Of a DNA stretch of 12,459 nt, positions 7,345 through 12,459 are shown piece after piece. Position 1 is the first letter of the stretch; every line of letters begins with the position of its first letter. The translations under genes were made by a program, and so were the position numbers. The stretch is from assembly GCA_964575975.1 (NCBI GenBank), contig CAZNTU010000167.1, positions 1-12,459 of the forward strand, given 5' to 3'. The notes under the pieces were generated by a model, which searched no databases, was not told the DNA's origin, and worked only from the letters and a program-made list of their open reading frames with translations. This DNA comes from G963674505 sp964575975. GTDB taxonomy: Bacteria > Desulfobacterota > Desulfobacteria > Desulfobacterales > SKZT01.

Positions 7345-7569
7345 ATCATGCGCCCGCCACTGAAATTCGACCGGCACCAATTCCGAAAGATCGCCGTCAC
7401 GATCCCCCCGCCTCATCTCGTCGGCCCGCTCCCGGATTTCCTGTATGGTTCGGACCGAATGGGTCACCCGCTTAAGGTCTTTCTTTGCAATTATTAACCG
7501 GGCCCTTAGCCGAATACCGCTGAAATCCGCTTGCCTTAAAATGATATCGATGTCATAATGATAAAAATG
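7339..7569 (-). pseudogene. Possible ORF remnant, unknown protein
   Basis: On the minus strand one frame is open for 77 codons between TGA (7570-7572) and TAA (7339-7341). It contains only one usual start, GTG at 7467, which would give 42 residues. The frame reads as a plausible charged, helical protein end (for example VRTIQEIRERADEMRRGDRDG) with GC-rich codon use like real genes nearby. It overlaps the end of the sigma-54 regulator convergently by six bases. Neither ribosome binding site nor family is recognisable. It may be the 3' end of a gene that lost its start, or chance; no other gene occupies 7345-7653. Confidence 0.28.
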
Positions 7570-7574
7570 TCAAT
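7541..7574. promoter_or_regulatory. Tandem near-palindromes upstream of tetR-type gene
   Basis: Two 17-bp units lie head to tail: ATGATA-TCG-ATGTCA-TA (7541-7557) and ATGATA-AAA-ATGTCA-AT (7558-7574), with 12 of 17 positions identical. Each contains an imperfect dyad of the form TGAtA...TgTCA. The first is the more symmetric, around ATCGAT. They sit 80-113 bases before the TetR-family gene. TetR proteins usually bind such dyads to repress their own promoter, so this is a candidate operator pair; binding is inferred only. Confidence 0.45.
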
Positions 7575-7653
7575 TAGAGCGAGGCGTAATCTTTGCGACC
7601 GCGCGGCTTGCTTTTTCCGATGCCAACTTGTTTAACATTTAATCCGAAATTCC

Positions 7654-8409
7654 ATGAAACAGATAAAAACGAAAGCCCTCGAGAAGTCGGTGAACCATCG
7701 GACGATCGTCGCCGCAGAACGCCGGGAAAGAACGCGAGAGAGACTCCTGAAGGGAGCGTTGCACGTTTTCGCGCGACACGGTGCGGAGGCGAAGGTCATC
7801 GACCTCGTCATCAAGAAAGCCGGAGTATCGCGGGGTACGTTCTACAATTATTTCCGCACCAACGAGGAATTGTTCGTCGAGGTGGCAAGGGAGGTCAGCA
7901 ACGAAATCATTCGGACTGTCGACCCCCTGGTGCATCAACAGGAAAATCCCGCTGCGCGGGTTGCCTGCGGACTCGTCTCTGTCCTCGAGCTGGCCAGGAC
8001 ATGGCCGGTGTTTTCAAGGTTCGTGGCCCGGGGCGGCCCGCCTGCCATTAGTGCGGGAAACCTGGCGACCGAAGTCGTACCGCGAGAAATAAGAGACGGC
8101 ATCGCCTCCGGTATGTTCACCGTCACCGACGAAAAGCTTGCGTTCGACTTGATTCTCGGTCCTGTGATCATGGCTTTCAACACGGTGACCAACGAGAGCG
8201 TATCGGAAAGCTATTCCAGGCAACTTGCCCAGGCCGTCCTGCAGTCGTTGGGGGTCGATGCAAGCCTGGCAAAGAGGTACGCATCGAAGGATTTCGGCGA
8301 TATCGAAGTTTCGGAAGACTCTTTATTGCGTACGAAAGACCCGAGGCGGTCGTCCCGACGCGACCAAAGCGTGACGGAACGGCAAGAGGATTCCGGGTTT
8401 GATCAGTAA
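7654..8409 (+). CDS. TetR/AcrR-family transcriptional regulator
   Basis: A 251-residue DNA-binding repressor. The N-terminal domain shows the TetR pattern: helix 1 with RERTRERLLKGALHVFARHG (about 24-43), then the helix-turn-helix VIDLVIKKAGVSRGTFYNYF at 48-67 and the following K/N-x-x-E-L-F. The C-terminal ligand-binding domain is divergent, so the inducer cannot be predicted. The last 40 residues are polar and Arg/Ser/Asp-rich, an unstructured-looking tail longer than usual for the family. The ATG at 7654 is not preceded by a clear Shine-Dalgarno sequence, and a GTG at 7690 is an alternative. The gene lies 128 bp upstream of a truncated sulfatase on the same strand, and dyad motifs flank it on both sides. 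The likely ancestral role is local control of that sulfatase, which is inference. Confidence 0.88.
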   Translation: MKQIKTKALEKSVNHRTIVAAERRERTRERLLKGALHVFARHGAEAKVIDLVIKKAGVSRGTFYNYFRTNEELFVEVAREVSNEIIRTVDPLVHQQENPAARVACGLVSVLELARTWPVFSRFVARGGPPAISAGNLATEVVPREIRDGIASGMFTVTDEKLAFDLILGPVIMAFNTVTNESVSESYSRQLAQAVLQSLGVDASLAKRYASKDFGDIEVSEDSLLRTKDPRRSSRRDQSVTERQEDSGFDQ

Positions 8410-8497
8410 GCACGAGGAATTTCCATGCAAAGCAACCTAAAAAAACAACCACGATTGCGATATCTCGGTTTCGGAGTTTTCATACGGTTGCGAAAAC

Positions 8498-8512
8498 GAA
8501 CAGATCCTGTTC
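8498..8512. promoter_or_regulatory. Perfect palindrome, candidate operator before sulfatase
   Basis: GAACAG (8498-8503), ATC, CTGTTC (8507-8512) forms a perfect 6+3+6 dyad, 25 bases upstream of the sulfatase start. A further 6-bp inverted pair, GTTTTC (8476-8481) and GAAAAC (8492-8497), abuts it. The position between a TetR gene and its neighbour suggests a repressor site. It is not the same sequence as the dyads upstream of the TetR gene, so another regulator is possible. Confidence 0.45.
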
Positions 8513-8537
8513 AATAACTCAACAAAAAGGAAATGAC

Positions 8538-8955
8538 ATGAAAGATTACGATGATTCCAATTCCTCTATTTCGCGGCGCGATTTCCTGCGCATTGCCGGC
8601 GCAGGCGTGACGGCATTGGGTCTCGGCACGGTCGACGGGATATCCCGCGTTGCATCCGCCGCGCCTGTCGCGGGTCAGGCGATGCAGGACGGCGCGCGCG
8701 CAACGGGCCCGTACAACATCCTCTTTATTCTCACCGATCAGGAACGTTTCTTTCGACCCGGCGAATTGCCTGCCGGCTTCGGACTGCCGGCACGGGAACG
8801 ATTGGCGAAACAGGGTACGACGTTCCTGAATCACCGGATCAACTCCTGCGTATGCACGCCGTCCCGCTCGGTTCTCTACACCGGCCGGCACATTCAGGAC
8901 ACGCGCATGTTCGACAACACCAACTTCCCCTGGATCGGCAGCATGTCGACCGAAA
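8538..8955 (+). pseudogene. Sulfatase (alkaline phosphatase superfamily), 3'-truncated
   Basis: This is the N-terminal 139 residues of a formylglycine-dependent sulfatase. The start is secure: ATG at 8538 with AAGGA six bases upstream. The protein opens with a Tat signal (SRRDFLR at 12-18, then a hydrophobic AGAGVTALGLG), so the enzyme was exported folded. After the signal comes NILFILTDQ (60-68, metal-binding D67), where many sulfatases have DD. CTPSR follows at 106-110, the C-x-P-x-R signature whose cysteine becomes formylglycine. Similarity stops abruptly after residue 139 (G-S-M-S-T-E). The same frame then runs on to 9371 with sequence unlike a sulfatase, while coding character jumps to another frame. 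About 350 residues, including the rest of the catalytic core, are missing, so no activity is expected. It sits downstream of the TetR gene. Confidence 0.8.
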
Positions 8956-9417
8956 GAAAATGTCGATTTTCCGTCACTAAAAATTCCTCCCGGTTTTGTT
9001 CCTTTTCAGCCATTCAGCCCTGCCTTGTTTCGCCAGGCGCTCCCGACGAACAAGGCAAAGTTGCGGTCTGGCGGATTACGTTGGCTGCATCTGAACAAGG
9101 CCCGCGACCTTGCTCTGAAAATGGAACCGCTGAATTCGGAGGAAAAACTGAATTTTCTTTTGAACGCGGCGCCCGCAAAGTTCGTGTCTGTCCTGCTTCA
9201 ACACCGATATCTCATGATCGCCGTCGCGTTGAACCTTCCGGGCAACTCCATCGTCGGAGAAGGCGGCGGCATCGGCTTGATCGCGGGCATGAATGGATTT
9301 TCGATTTTCATGTTTCGGATTATTTGCCCGTCGTTCAAAGCCTCCGTCCGAAAAATGCAATTTCTCGCTGACGAGTGCTGCGATGCAGGAGGAACCCAAG
9401 ACAAAAACATTTTCTAA
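8956..9417 (+). pseudogene. Membrane-protein gene, 5'-truncated remnant
   Basis: Directly after the sulfatase break, coding character appears in the next frame and stays to the TAA at 9415-9417. The first convincing residues, around FPSLKIPPGFVPFQPFSP, lie upstream of the first possible start (TTG at 9025). The reading therefore began within lost sequence rather than at that TTG. The middle contains a hydrophobic stretch with a proline/glycine-rich centre, ALNLPGNSIVGEGGGIGLIAG, a motif I associate with small uncharacterised bacterial integral-membrane proteins. The family name is not known to me. The last 20 residues are polar and Cys-containing and may be frame-shifted tail. The true N-terminus is absent, so this is a fragment. 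Confidence 0.6.
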
Positions 9418-9418
9418 C

Positions 9419-9446
9419 TTGACTTTTAATTTATCCATGCTATTCT
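9419..9446 (+). promoter_or_regulatory. Promoter of the DUF4143 ATPase, leaderless geometry
   Basis: TTGACT (9419-9424), a 16-base spacer and TATTCT (9441-9446) make a good sigma-70 promoter. Only six bases (GAAACC) separate the -10 box from the ATG at 9453, so the predicted transcription start coincides with the start codon. No Shine-Dalgarno sequence is present. The -35 box begins two bases after the stop of the preceding fragment. Confidence 0.65.
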
Positions 9447-9452
9447 GAAACC

Positions 9453-10613
9453 ATGTTTCAAAGATGGCTCGAAATACCGCCGGCAAAATCCTGCCTGATC
9501 ATTGGGCCTCGTCGCTCCGGGAAAACCACGCTTCTCAAAAGTCGCTATCCCCAATGGCCCTACGCGACGCTGGACGATCTGGACTATCTCGATTGGGGCA
9601 AGCGAGATCCCAAAGGGTTGATCGCGCATCTCGGCGAAAAGGCGATCATCGACGAAATCCAGCGTTTGCCTTTGCTGACGGTGGCGGTCAAGTACGCCCT
9701 GGACAACCTGAACGCATTGTTTCTGATGGCCGGTTCCAGTACGCTGGGCCTTCTCGATGCCGCAGCGGACTCGCTGGCGGGAAGAATCGAAATCGTTTCC
9801 CTTCCGACCGCCTGCTGGGGCGAGGAGCTGGGAAGCCCCACGCACTCCATCTTGAAGGAACAGGCGTCTCCCCTTCAGCTAAAAGAAGCCGGTCGCCTCC
9901 TTTCCGCGGCCATGGAATTCGGACAATTCCCGGAGGTACTGGCGCAAAATTCCGACGCCGGCAAACGCGACGTGCTCGTCAATTATCGCAATACCTATTT
10001 CACCCGCGACCTTATGCAGCTGTCCAACATCGAAAACATAGACGGTCTTCTGGCGGTGTTTCATCATCTGACGAAATCGCTCGGGTCCCATCTGGAGGTG
10101 TCCAACTTCGCGCGAGAAGGCGGCATTAGCCATCCGACCGCGAAGAAATATCTGAACGCCCTGCAACAGGCGCAGTTGACGTTCAAATTGTACGGCTACC
10201 AGTACGGCCCCGCGAAGCGCTTTGTCAAGTCGGTCAAAACCTATTTCGCCGACAATGGTATCGTTCGCGGCCTCACCGACGGAGTCGGACACGGCCAATT
10301 GCTGGAAAACTTCGTTATCGCGGAATTCGAAAAGCGAAGGAAGCTAGGCATGCTTCGGACGGACCGGTTGTACTACTATAAAAGCGCCGGGGGCCATGAA
10401 ATCGACTTGGTATTCGAAGAAAACGGTGCGGTATTCGCTTTGGAAATCAAATCCTCCCGAAATCCGGGAGCAAGAGATATTCGAAACCTCGCGAATTTCC
10501 GCAACCGTTCGGACCGTCCGGTCAATTGCTATCTCGTTTACATGGGAGAAGAATATCGGTCCATCGACGGCGTGAAACTGCTGCCCGCCGCCTCGCTGTT
10601 CAGGGGAGCTTGA
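9453..10613 (+). CDS. AAA-type ATPase with C-terminal DUF4143 nuclease-like domain
   Basis: A 386-residue protein of the large, poorly understood ATPase group often annotated as AAA_14/DUF4143 (archaeal-type ATPase). Walker A is GPRRSGKTT (18-26), Walker B is AIIDEIQ (64-70), a sensor-like LMAGSS follows, and then SLAGRIEIVSLP, all in the usual order. From about 185 comes the DUF4143 part: YFTRDLMQLSNI, a winged-helix-like segment (SHPTAKKYLNALQQAQL), and a C-terminal PD-(D/E)XK-type fold with D318 (GHEIDLV), E331 and K333 (ALEIKSS). Biological role is unsettled for the family; ATP-driven DNA or toxin-like functions have been suggested. The ATG at 9453 is taken because the hydrophobic P-loop strand begins at once and the promoter fits. 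The gene appears intact and is followed after 200 bp by a Uma2 gene. Confidence 0.9.
   Translation: MFQRWLEIPPAKSCLIIGPRRSGKTTLLKSRYPQWPYATLDDLDYLDWGKRDPKGLIAHLGEKAIIDEIQRLPLLTVAVKYALDNLNALFLMAGSSTLGLLDAAADSLAGRIEIVSLPTACWGEELGSPTHSILKEQASPLQLKEAGRLLSAAMEFGQFPEVLAQNSDAGKRDVLVNYRNTYFTRDLMQLSNIENIDGLLAVFHHLTKSLGSHLEVSNFAREGGISHPTAKKYLNALQQAQLTFKLYGYQYGPAKRFVKSVKTYFADNGIVRGLTDGVGHGQLLENFVIAEFEKRRKLGMLRTDRLYYYKSAGGHEIDLVFEENGAVFALEIKSSRNPGARDIRNLANFRNRSDRPVNCYLVYMGEEYRSIDGVKLLPAASLFRGA
10183..10215 (+). repeat. Direct repeat, copy 1 (inside DUF4143 gene)
   Basis: A 33-base stretch coding F-K-L-Y-G-Y-Q-Y-G-P-A in the ATPase recurs 481 bp downstream at 10664-10696 with 30 of 33 bases identical. 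The core ACGGCTACCAGTACGG is exact in both copies. This copy lies in the functional gene. Confidence 0.7.
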
Positions 10614-10663
10614 ACGCGGCCGGACTTGAATTGTGCCAAAGTGTCCTACGAAGGATTTTTCGC

Positions 10664-10696
10664 TCCAATTGCACGGCTACCAGTACGGCTCCGCGA
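10664..10696 (+). repeat. Direct repeat, copy 2 (decayed DUF4143 fragment)
   Basis: This is the second copy of the stretch at 10183-10215, in the 200-bp gap between the ATPase and the Uma2 gene (10614-10813). The +3 frame around it reads QLHGYQYGSA, matching the ATPase's KLYGYQYGPA, but flanking residues are not alignable. It is probably a crumb of a second DUF4143 paralogue or of an earlier duplication. Besides this repeat and the promoter at 10764-10772 I see nothing in the gap. Confidence 0.6.
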
Positions 10697-10763
10697 CCCG
10701 CGAAAAAATTGTATGCGTCACTATTGCGCCCCCGAAGGACGCCTTCCCTCCTCCTGGAAATTC

Positions 10764-10772
10764 TGTTACAAT
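10764..10772 (+). promoter_or_regulatory. Extended -10 promoter for the Uma2 gene
   Basis: TGTTACAAT combines the extended -10 element (TG-n) with TACAAT, one mismatch from consensus. No good -35 box is seen 17 bases upstream, as is common for extended -10 promoters. Transcription would start near 10779, leaving a leader of about 35 bases with a strong ribosome site. Confidence 0.45.
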
Positions 10773-10813
10773 CTTTGGAAGTATGTTGTCGAAAATCTTA
10801 TGGAGGAACCGAC

Positions 10814-11407
10814 ATGGACATACAGCCACAAGAAAACACCCGGATGACGCCGGAAGAGTACCTTGATTTCGAGAAGAGTGCGGAAATTAGGCACGAATAT
10901 TGCTATGGCGAGATATTTGCCATGACAGGGGGCAGTTTGAACCACAACCAAATCAACGGGAATATTTTCAATCAACTCAAAAACAAACTCGGAGGCTCGT
11001 CGTGCAGACCGTTTGCCAGCGACATGCGGGTCAAGATTCAAAAAATCGACAAATACACTTATCCCGACATCGTCGTTGTCTGCGGAGAAATCGAGCTGGA
11101 AAAAAACAAGGGGGCCGAAACCCTTCTGAATCCCATGGTCGTAATAGAGATCCTTTCCAACTCTACCGAGGCCTATGATCGGGGGACAAAATTTCGGCAT
11201 TACCGCCTTATTTCTTCTCTTCAAGAATATATTCTTGTTTCTCAGAACAATTGCCTTGTCGAACAATATGTCCGCAGCGACGGCGGTATTTGGCAAATAT
11301 TGAATCCATGCACGGATATAAAGCAATCCATCCGTATAAATTCCATTGGGTGCGAATTGCCGCTTTCGGCTGTCTACGACCTGGTTGAGTTCGAAACCGG
11401 CCGATAA
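10814..11407 (+). CDS. Uma2-family (DUF820) PD-(D/E)XK nuclease-fold protein
   Basis: A 197-residue cytosolic protein of the Uma2/DUF820 family, a restriction-endonuclease-like fold whose function is largely unknown. It opens with MTPEEYLDFE and RHEYCYGEIFAM, the standard family start (Y-L-x-x-E, then E-Y-x-x-G-E). The putative catalytic set follows: D85 in YPDIVVV, E112 in NPMVVIEILS, and K126 after STEAYDRGTKF, with H44 and N45 from the family's S-x-x-H-N region. The frame is open further upstream, but the ATG at 10814 has GGAGG (10802-10806) seven bases ahead and fits the family N-terminus. It is separately promoted from the DUF4143 gene. Such genes are frequently multiplied and mobile. 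There is no sign of damage. Confidence 0.88.
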   Translation: MDIQPQENTRMTPEEYLDFEKSAEIRHEYCYGEIFAMTGGSLNHNQINGNIFNQLKNKLGGSSCRPFASDMRVKIQKIDKYTYPDIVVVCGEIELEKNKGAETLLNPMVVIEILSNSTEAYDRGTKFRHYRLISSLQEYILVSQNNCLVEQYVRSDGGIWQILNPCTDIKQSIRINSIGCELPLSAVYDLVEFETGR

Positions 11408-11459
11408 AATTCGGGGAAGGATCGGTCATTGCAGACGCCTCGGACCAATAGGAGCAACG

Positions 11460-11847
11460 ATGTTTCCGTCGGACGATTCAGTTTGGAGTACTACTTGTTC
11501 AGTTCGGCCGATTTTTTTTGAGAGAGGAAAACCCCACAGGACAGGGGGCCTATGCCGGCGCTTTTGGCTCCTTCCTGCTCTTTTTCGCCAACTTCCTTTC
11601 CATCCTCCTGATTACCGCCATTGTCTTTCTCTTGGCGGGGTTGGCGCCCCAATGGAAGTTCGCGTCCTTCTGGGATTTCGCGCGGTGTTTCGGCGCCGCG
11701 ATTCTGGGTTTCGTTCTGATTGGCATCCTTCTCACGCATGCTCTGATCGGCATTGTCCGCTCCCGCAGCGTAAATCACGCCATCAAAGAGGTTCTGGACG
11801 CCGAGCTGAAATATCATTCCGGCGCTTCCATGTACGGTTTCACCTGA
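11460..11847 (+). pseudogene. Small two-helix membrane protein, probable frameshift
   Basis: A hydrophobic protein of unknown family, read at 11518-11847 from a TTG with no ribosome site. Counted from that TTG it has transmembrane segments at about residues 17-40 (SFLLFFANFLSILLITAIVF...) and 57-80 (CFGAAILGFVLIGILLTHAL). A better start exists upstream in another frame: ATG at 11460 with GGAG five bases ahead, giving MFPSDDSVWSTTCSVRPIF. The two frames meet exactly at a run of eight T (11512-11519). One T fewer would join them into a single protein of about 128 residues. This is either a real frameshift mutation, a sequencing error in a homopolymer, or slippage. The 3' end is also suspect, because the TGA at 11845-11847 falls in sequence belonging to the PIN remnant, so the natural C-terminus may be lost. 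Confidence 0.5.
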
Positions 11848-12124
11848 TCGACATCGAGGTTGTTCAGGTTTTTCGCCGATATTGCATGCTCGGCGAGATC
11901 GAACCGGAACGCGCACGAGAAGCCATCGAAGATTTCGAGGATTTTCCCGTCATCCGCTATCGCCACGATTTGTTCGTATTCAGGATTTGGCAATTGAGAC
12001 ACAATGTAACAGCTTACGATGCGGTCTATATCGCCCTCGCCGAAAGTTTGCCCGCCGTTCTTGTCACTTGAGATGCCCGCCTTGGAAATCTCCGGGGCAT
12101 GATGCCGTAGTGGAACTTTTTTGA
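11826..12124 (+). pseudogene. vapC: VapC-like PIN-domain toxin remnant
   Basis: This is the C-terminal two-thirds of a VapC-type PIN ribonuclease. The frame reads FHLIDIEVVQVFRRY (first helix with conserved E), then RAREAIEDFEDFPVIRYRH, WQLRHNVTAYDAVYIALAE (the family's R-H-N-x-T-x-Y-D-A-x-Y-x-A-L-A-E block with the catalytic D) and VLVT. At the point where the family has V-T-C-D-A-R-L, TGA stands in place of the cysteine codon (12069-12071). Reading on gives DARLG, and then the frame shifts. Restoring one A near 12085 yields KSPGHDAVVELF and the TGA at 12122-12124, the usual family ending. The N-terminus with the first catalytic aspartate is missing, replaced by the membrane-protein gene. 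No VapB antitoxin is visible. The toxin is dead by truncation, nonsense and deletion. Confidence 0.75.
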
Positions 12125-12152
12125 GTTCAACCTTTTTTTCTTTTCAAAAAAA

Positions 12153-12200
12153 CAATTGGTACGAGGTGGATGAACGGAAAAATCCACGAAGAACCAATTG
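12153..12200. repeat. Interrupted inverted repeat overlapping a promoter
   Basis: CAATTGGT (12153-12160) pairs with ACCAATTG (12193-12200) and GTGGAT (12166-12171) pairs with ATCCAC (12182-12187). The two perfect stems are separated by a symmetrical 5/5 internal loop, with a 10-base apical loop. The right arm shares its last three bases with the -35 box of the following promoter. It could be a repressor site or a folded end of a small mobile element; no T-run follows, so a terminator is less likely. Confidence 0.55.
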
Positions 12201-12225
12201 ACATTCGACCAGGTTCCCCTATAAA
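12198..12225 (+). promoter_or_regulatory. Near-consensus sigma-70 promoter with no clear gene
   Basis: Perfect TTGACA (12198-12203), 16-base spacer, TATAAA (12220-12225; five of six consensus). It is the strongest promoter match in the window. Transcription would start near 12232 and read rightwards towards the window edge. Confidence 0.65.
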
Positions 12226-12459
12226 TTTTCTTTAGCCAAGACGAAACCGTTCGTCGGAGCCCGTTAAGGAAAAAACCGAGATAAGGGCCACGGAACGATA
12301 TAAATGTACCAACTCTCTTGCCGTCGGCATATTGCGCGCAACGTCGGCGGCCGTGTTTCGTTTCGATCCATGAATAAGGTAATAAGGTCGGGTGAGAGGA
12401 GGACGCCGCGTGCTACTAAGACATTATGATTGACAGCCGGGCGCCTCGAACGTTGGGAA
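12226..12459 (+). other. Possible non-coding transcript or leader of an off-window gene
   Basis: No convincing gene lies in this stretch. Just after the predicted start point is a perfect hairpin, GACGAA (12240-12245), ACCG, TTCGTC (12250-12255). A 41-codon frame (ATG 12304, TGA 12427-12429) lacks a ribosome site and protein-like composition. A further ATG at 12426 overlaps it as ATGA and runs off the edge. The region could be a long structured leader, a small RNA, or the start of a gene beyond the window. I do not recognise a known riboswitch or small RNA. Confidence 0.35.

Noticed and set aside
7593..8051. 152-codon plus-strand frame overlapping the TetR gene
   Set aside because: Shadow frame with Arg/Gly-rich sequence; the TetR frame carries the helix-turn-helix.
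8956..9371. Continuation of the sulfatase frame as real protein
   Set aside because: Sequence after residue 139 is unlike any sulfatase, and the convincing coding signal is in the neighbouring frame.
10526..10813. N-terminal extension of the Uma2 ORF
   Set aside because: The first 96 codons read in the wrong frame of the ATPase gene and the gap; family N-terminus and GGAGG place the start at 10814.
12069..12071. Selenocysteine at the TGA that replaces a cysteine codon in the PIN remnant
   Set aside because: Tempting because the position is Cys in the family, but no SECIS-like hairpin is evident, the frame is broken 15 bases later and the N-terminus is missing, so simple decay explains it.
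12304..12429. 41-codon ORF followed by an ATGA-overlapping ORF
   Set aside because: No ribosome binding site, Arg-rich composition and no recognisable similarity; too short to support.
1..12459. CRISPR arrays, tRNA or rRNA genes, complete insertion sequences
   Set aside because: No regularly spaced repeats, cloverleaf with acceptor end, or transposase with terminal inverted repeats were found by eye on either strand.

Overview
The window looks like part of a Gram-negative bacterial chromosome, plausibly from Desulfobacterota or another delta-type proteobacterial lineage. This placement is an inference. It rests on an NtrC-type sigma-54 activator, proteobacterial-style -35/-10 promoters, a Tat-type signal on a sulfatase, and accessory families (DUF4143 ATPase, Uma2) that are common in such genomes. 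There is no rRNA or taxonomic marker gene. Two intact functional blocks sit among accessory DNA that is visibly eroding.

Layout. Positions 1-1182 carry a hairpin at the very edge, the 3' remnant of a GNAT acetyltransferase, and an intact SAM-dependent methyltransferase coupled to it by an ATGA overlap. An AT-richer two-helix membrane protein of unknown function follows (1374-1886). Positions 2024-5775 hold a complete minus-strand potA-potB-potC-potD operon for polyamine (spermidine/putrescine) ABC import. It has overlapping gene junctions, a good sigma-70-type promoter (5801-5828) and a GC-rich hairpin after potD. Divergent from it, at 5944-7344, is an orphan sigma-54-dependent response regulator whose GAFTGA loop reads GSFTDA.

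From about 7339 to the right end the window is accessory and decayed. It contains a minus-strand ORF remnant, a TetR-family repressor with tandem near-palindromes upstream, and a Tat-exported sulfatase that is cut off after about 139 residues. Immediately after the cut comes the 3' part of an unrelated membrane-protein gene, so the two halves meet at a recombination or deletion scar. Next are an intact DUF4143-type AAA ATPase with an apparently leaderless promoter, a short duplicated piece of that gene, and an intact Uma2-family nuclease-fold protein. These are followed by a small membrane protein with a probable T8 frameshift, and a VapC-like PIN-toxin remnant with a nonsense codon and a one-base deletion. 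The last 330 bases hold a large interrupted inverted repeat overlapping a near-consensus promoter, with no convincing gene downstream.

How the parts work together. PotA, B, C and D form one transporter: periplasmic binding protein, two permeases and an ATPase. Whether the divergent regulator controls it is unproven, because the visible pot promoter is sigma-70-like. The TetR gene probably once controlled the adjacent sulfatase. The DUF4143/Uma2 pair are separate accessory genes of the mobile, restriction- or toxin-like class. I see no clear new multi-gene system. The best leads are the right-end promoter/inverted-repeat element, the leaderless ATPase gene, the operator candidates around the TetR gene, and the fused-fragment scars.
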